Source of the DNA: [Clostridium] fimetarium
Lineage (GTDB): Bacteria > Bacillota > Clostridia > Lachnospirales > Lachnospiraceae
Direction: 5' to 3'
Assembly (NCBI RefSeq): GCF_900111235.1
Contig: NZ_FOJI01000008.1
Location: forward strand, 152,334 to 216,333
Length of the DNA stretch: 64,000 bases
The first letter of the stretch is position 1. Every line of letters begins with the position of its first letter. Shown in pieces: positions 61,908 to 64,000 of this stretch. The position numbers and the translations under genes are program-made. The notes under the pieces are model-generated. The model saw only the letters and a list, made by a program, of their open reading frames with translations, did not search any database and was not told the DNA's origin.

Positions 61908-63314
61908 ATGAAACAATTTATGGACAAAGATTTTTTACTTGAAACACCAACTGCTCAAACGCTCTATCACGACTTTGCTTCTAAAATGCCAGTCTTAGAC
62001 TATCATTGTCACATCAATCCAAAAGAAATTGCTGATGACAGAAAGTTTCAAAATATCACTCAAATATGGCTTGGCGGTGATCATTACAAATGGCGTCAAA
62101 TGCGTTCAAATGGCGTAGATGAATATTATATTACAGGTGATGCACCTGATAGAGAAAAGTTTCAAAAATGGGCTGAAACTCTTACAAAAGCAATTGGTAA
62201 TCCACTTTACCATTGGAGTCATCTTGAACTTCAAAAATACTTTGGTTATACTGGTGCTCTTAATGCGGATACCGCTGAAGAAGTTTGGAATATCTGTAAT
62301 GCGAAGCTTCAAGAAGATTCAATGACCGTACGTAATTTAATTAAACAATCTGGTGTTACTCTTATATGTACAACCGATGATCCTATTGATTCACTTGAAT
62401 ACCACAAACAAATTGCTGATGATACTTCATTTGATGTACAGGTACTTCCAGCTTGGAGACCTGACAAAGCAATGAATATTGAAAAGCCAGACTTTTTAGA
62501 TTATATGAAGAAATTAAGCGATGTAAGTGGTGTTACTATCAATTCATTTGCTGACCTTAAAGAAGCATTGAAAGTTCGTTTAGCATTCTTCGCTTCTTAT
62601 GGATGTAAAGCATCTGATCATGCGCTTGAATATGTAATGTACAAACCAGCAACGGATGTGCAAGTAGAAGCAATCTTTGCAAAACGTGCAACTGGTGAGC
62701 CTTTAACAGATATTGAAACAGCTCAGTTTAAGACTGCATTTATGGTATTTGTAGGTAAAGAATATAACAAATTAGGTTGGGCTATGCAGTTACATTATGG
62801 TACAATACGTGATAATAACCTATTCAAATTCAATAAATTAGGTCCAGATACTGGATTTGACTGCATCAACTCTTTTGATAGCTCTGCAGAAATGGCTCAG
62901 TTCCTTAACGCATTGAACTCAACTGATGAATTACCTAAAACAATTATTTACTCACTTAATCCTAATGCGAATGAAGCAATTGGAACTGTGATCGGTTGTT
63001 TCCAAGATTCATCAGCTGTTGGAAAGATTCAACAAGGCTCCGCTTGGTGGTTCAATGATCACAAGATTGGTATGATTAATCAAATGACTTCTCTTGCTAA
63101 TTTAAGCTTACTTGGTAACTTCATTGGAATGCTTACAGATTCAAGAAGTTTCTTATCTTATACAAGACATGAATATTTCAGAAGAATCATGTGTAACCTC
63201 ATCGGTGGATGGGTTGAAAATGGTGAATACCCAGCTGATATGAAAGTTCTTGGTGAAATGGTTCAAGACATTTCATACAACAATGCAGTTAAATATTTTG
63301 GTTTTAACTTATAA
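61908..63314 (+). CDS. uxaC: Uronate isomerase
   Basis: UxaC isomerises D-galacturonate to D-tagaturonate (and glucuronate to fructuronate). The 468-residue protein shows LDYHCHINPKEIADDR (metal ligands), WLGGDHYKWRQMRSNGVDE and DSRSFLSYTRHEYFRRIMCN, all family hallmarks. ATG follows AGGAGGA 20 bp after the LacI stop. With UxaB, UxaA, KdgK and Eda on the opposite strand the pathway is complete. Confidence 0.96.
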   Translation: MKQFMDKDFLLETPTAQTLYHDFASKMPVLDYHCHINPKEIADDRKFQNITQIWLGGDHYKWRQMRSNGVDEYYITGDAPDREKFQKWAETLTKAIGNPLYHWSHLELQKYFGYTGALNADTAEEVWNICNAKLQEDSMTVRNLIKQSGVTLICTTDDPIDSLEYHKQIADDTSFDVQVLPAWRPDKAMNIEKPDFLDYMKKLSDVSGVTINSFADLKEALKVRLAFFASYGCKASDHALEYVMYKPATDVQVEAIFAKRATGEPLTDIETAQFKTAFMVFVGKEYNKLGWAMQLHYGTIRDNNLFKFNKLGPDTGFDCINSFDSSAEMAQFLNALNSTDELPKTIIYSLNPNANEAIGTVIGCFQDSSAVGKIQQGSAWWFNDHKIGMINQMTSLANLSLLGNFIGMLTDSRSFLSYTRHEYFRRIMCNLIGGWVENGEYPADMKVLGEMVQDISYNNAVKYFGFNL

Positions 63315-63342
63315 TATTATACTATCATTTGTTTTTGAAATC

Positions 63343-63397
63343 AAAATAGAGCTACTGCAAAACTAAGATAATATTAGTTTTGCAGTAGCTCTATTTT
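63343..63397. terminator. Bidirectional terminator after uxaC
   Basis: AAAATAGAGCTACTGCAAAA and its complement form a stem of over 20 bp flanked by A and T runs. It serves uxaC (+) and the DUF1540 gene (-). Confidence 0.92.
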
Positions 63398-63401
63398 TGA
63401 T

Positions 63402-63569
63402 TTATTTAACTTTAAATGATTCACAATCTGTACATTTCACTTCAGTTGGTTCACTTTCATGAGTTCCTACCGAGATCTGGCTCAAAGCACAATAACTATC
63501 ACCTTCTGCGTGATTCGTACACTGGTTTACTGAACATTTTATACTATGATTATAATTAGTTTTATCCAT
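63402..63569 (-). CDS. DUF1540 domain protein (55 aa)
   Basis: This short gene encodes a 55-residue protein with the DUF1540 cysteine pattern: KCSVNQCTNHAEGDSYCALS near the N-terminus and a C-terminal TDCESF, with conserved Cys likely binding a metal. AGGAGG lies just upstream of ATG 63569. The family is common in Clostridia, with no established function. Confidence 0.82.
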   Translation of the reverse strand: MDKTNYNHSIKCSVNQCTNHAEGDSYCALSQISVGTHESEPTEVKCTDCESFKVK

Positions 63570-63688
63570 TATAAACACCTCCTATTATTTTGTTCAGAAT
63601 TAGTATGTCTTTTAATTTGATAAATACTCAAACAATATTTAACAATTTAAAATAAAATTCATTTTTCCCTAATTTTGGACAACAAAAA
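63570..63688. other. AT-rich gap upstream of the DUF1540 gene
   Basis: No recognisable feature apart from the upstream region of the DUF1540 gene. Confidence 0.3.
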
Positions 63689-63712
63689 ACACAGTATTTA
63701 CATACTGTGCAA
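63689..63712 (-). terminator. Terminator of the rRNA operon
   Basis: On the minus strand CACAGTATG/CATACTGTG-type arms form a hairpin followed by TTTTTTGTTG. It is about 210 nt after the 23S 3' end. Confidence 0.75.
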
Positions 63713-63920
63713 AATAATTATAATATAAAAAAATAATTATTGTTCCTTCAAAACTGCATATTAAATATATCTATCATCCGTTTTTTTATCTTTATCTCTA
63801 AAGATAACTCTCTTGTATGTTCTATCCTATGACCATTGTCTTTGCTTCGCAAAGCCATTTTAAGTTGCTACGCAACTTATCTTAACTTTACTTTTAGTAG
63901 CAAAAACAATGTTTCGCTTG
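63713..63920 (-). other. rRNA operon 3' trailer without 5S gene
   Basis: The stretch between the 23S 3' end and the terminator holds small hairpins (AAGTTGC-TAC-GCAACTT, TTTGC-TTC-GCAAA) and the processing-type TGCAGTTTTGAAGGAAC sequence, but no 5S rRNA or tRNA gene. Confidence 0.6.
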
Positions 63921-64000
63921 GTTAAGCCCTCGACCTATTAGTATTAGTCAGCTGAACACGTTACCATGCTTACACCTCTAACCTATCTACCTCGTAGTCT
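63921..64000 (-). rRNA. 23S ribosomal RNA, 3' end (partial)
   Basis: The reverse complement reads AGCTGACTAATACTAATAGG followed by TCGAGGGCTTAAC, the nearly universal 3' end of clostridial 23S rRNA. The gene continues beyond the right edge of the window. Confidence 0.95.

Noticed and set aside
63713..63920. 5S rRNA gene
   Set aside because: No recognisable 5S core sequence in this interval on either strand.

Overview
The window looks like chromosome from an anaerobic, spore-forming, AT-rich Clostridia, probably in or near the Lachnospirales. This is inferred from gene content: spore genes (gerW, CotF-like coat proteins), a six-subunit Rnf complex, an NfnAB transhydrogenase, a biotin-dependent Na+-pump decarboxylase cluster, a complete galacturonate pathway and many Lachnospiraceae-type housekeeping operons. 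Most genes are on the minus strand. The window begins inside gerW and ends inside a 23S rRNA gene.

Layout. 1-5.6 kb: gerW, a DUF2953 gene with a coding minisatellite, two unrecognised genes, lysA and two CotF-like genes. 5.7-16.7 kb: cell envelope and DNA maintenance (lytic transglycosylase, PilZ, PBP, FtsW/RodA, U32 peptidase, zapA, ruvB, ruvA, DUF815 ATPase). 17-21.5 kb: a family 2 glycosyltransferase and a TetR-controlled ABC exporter. 21.6-27.7 kb: rnfCDGEAB followed by NusG-domain-II and Gx-transporter genes. 28-35.4 kb: YprB-like nuclease, HPr-like protein, cheR, rpsA/ispH, cmk, an HI0933 flavoprotein and an RpiR regulator. 35.5-41 kb: decarboxylase/carboxyltransferase cluster. 41-50.6 kb: thiN, zinc-ribbon membrane protein, Dabb protein, nfnBA, TPR protein, NatAB-type ABC system. 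51-54.8 kb: a 1263-residue protein of about 14 Ig-like modules. 55.2-63.3 kb: kdgK, eda, uxaA, uxaB and, divergently, a LacI regulator and uxaC. 63.4-64 kb: a DUF1540 gene and the 3' end of 23S rRNA.

How genes work together. Rnf (ferredoxin:NAD+ plus ion gradient), Nfn (NADH/ferredoxin/NADP+ bifurcation) and the decarboxylase pump form an energy-conservation set. UxaC-UxaB-UxaA-KdgK-Eda turn galacturonate into pyruvate and glyceraldehyde-3-phosphate, and two near-identical palindromes beside the divergent promoters look like LacI-family operators.

The most unusual content is non-coding. (1) Two ~160-bp nested stem-loops at 42964-43127 and 50813-50981 keep the same internal and apical sequences, while their two long stems differ at many positions and almost every difference is compensated on the other arm. 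I do not recognise the family. (2) Two copies of a ~141-bp structured MITE (7426-7566 and 36982-37123) have GTAAC ends and 8-bp target duplications, as expected for IS66-type mobilisation; one sits at the oadB stop codon and rebuilt it. (3) A 262-bp multi-hairpin element at 60478-60739 has 28-bp terminal inverted repeats. (4) 65-bp tandem repeats, each with two small hairpins, precede ruvA. Nothing here was computed or searched; all statements come from reading the sequence.
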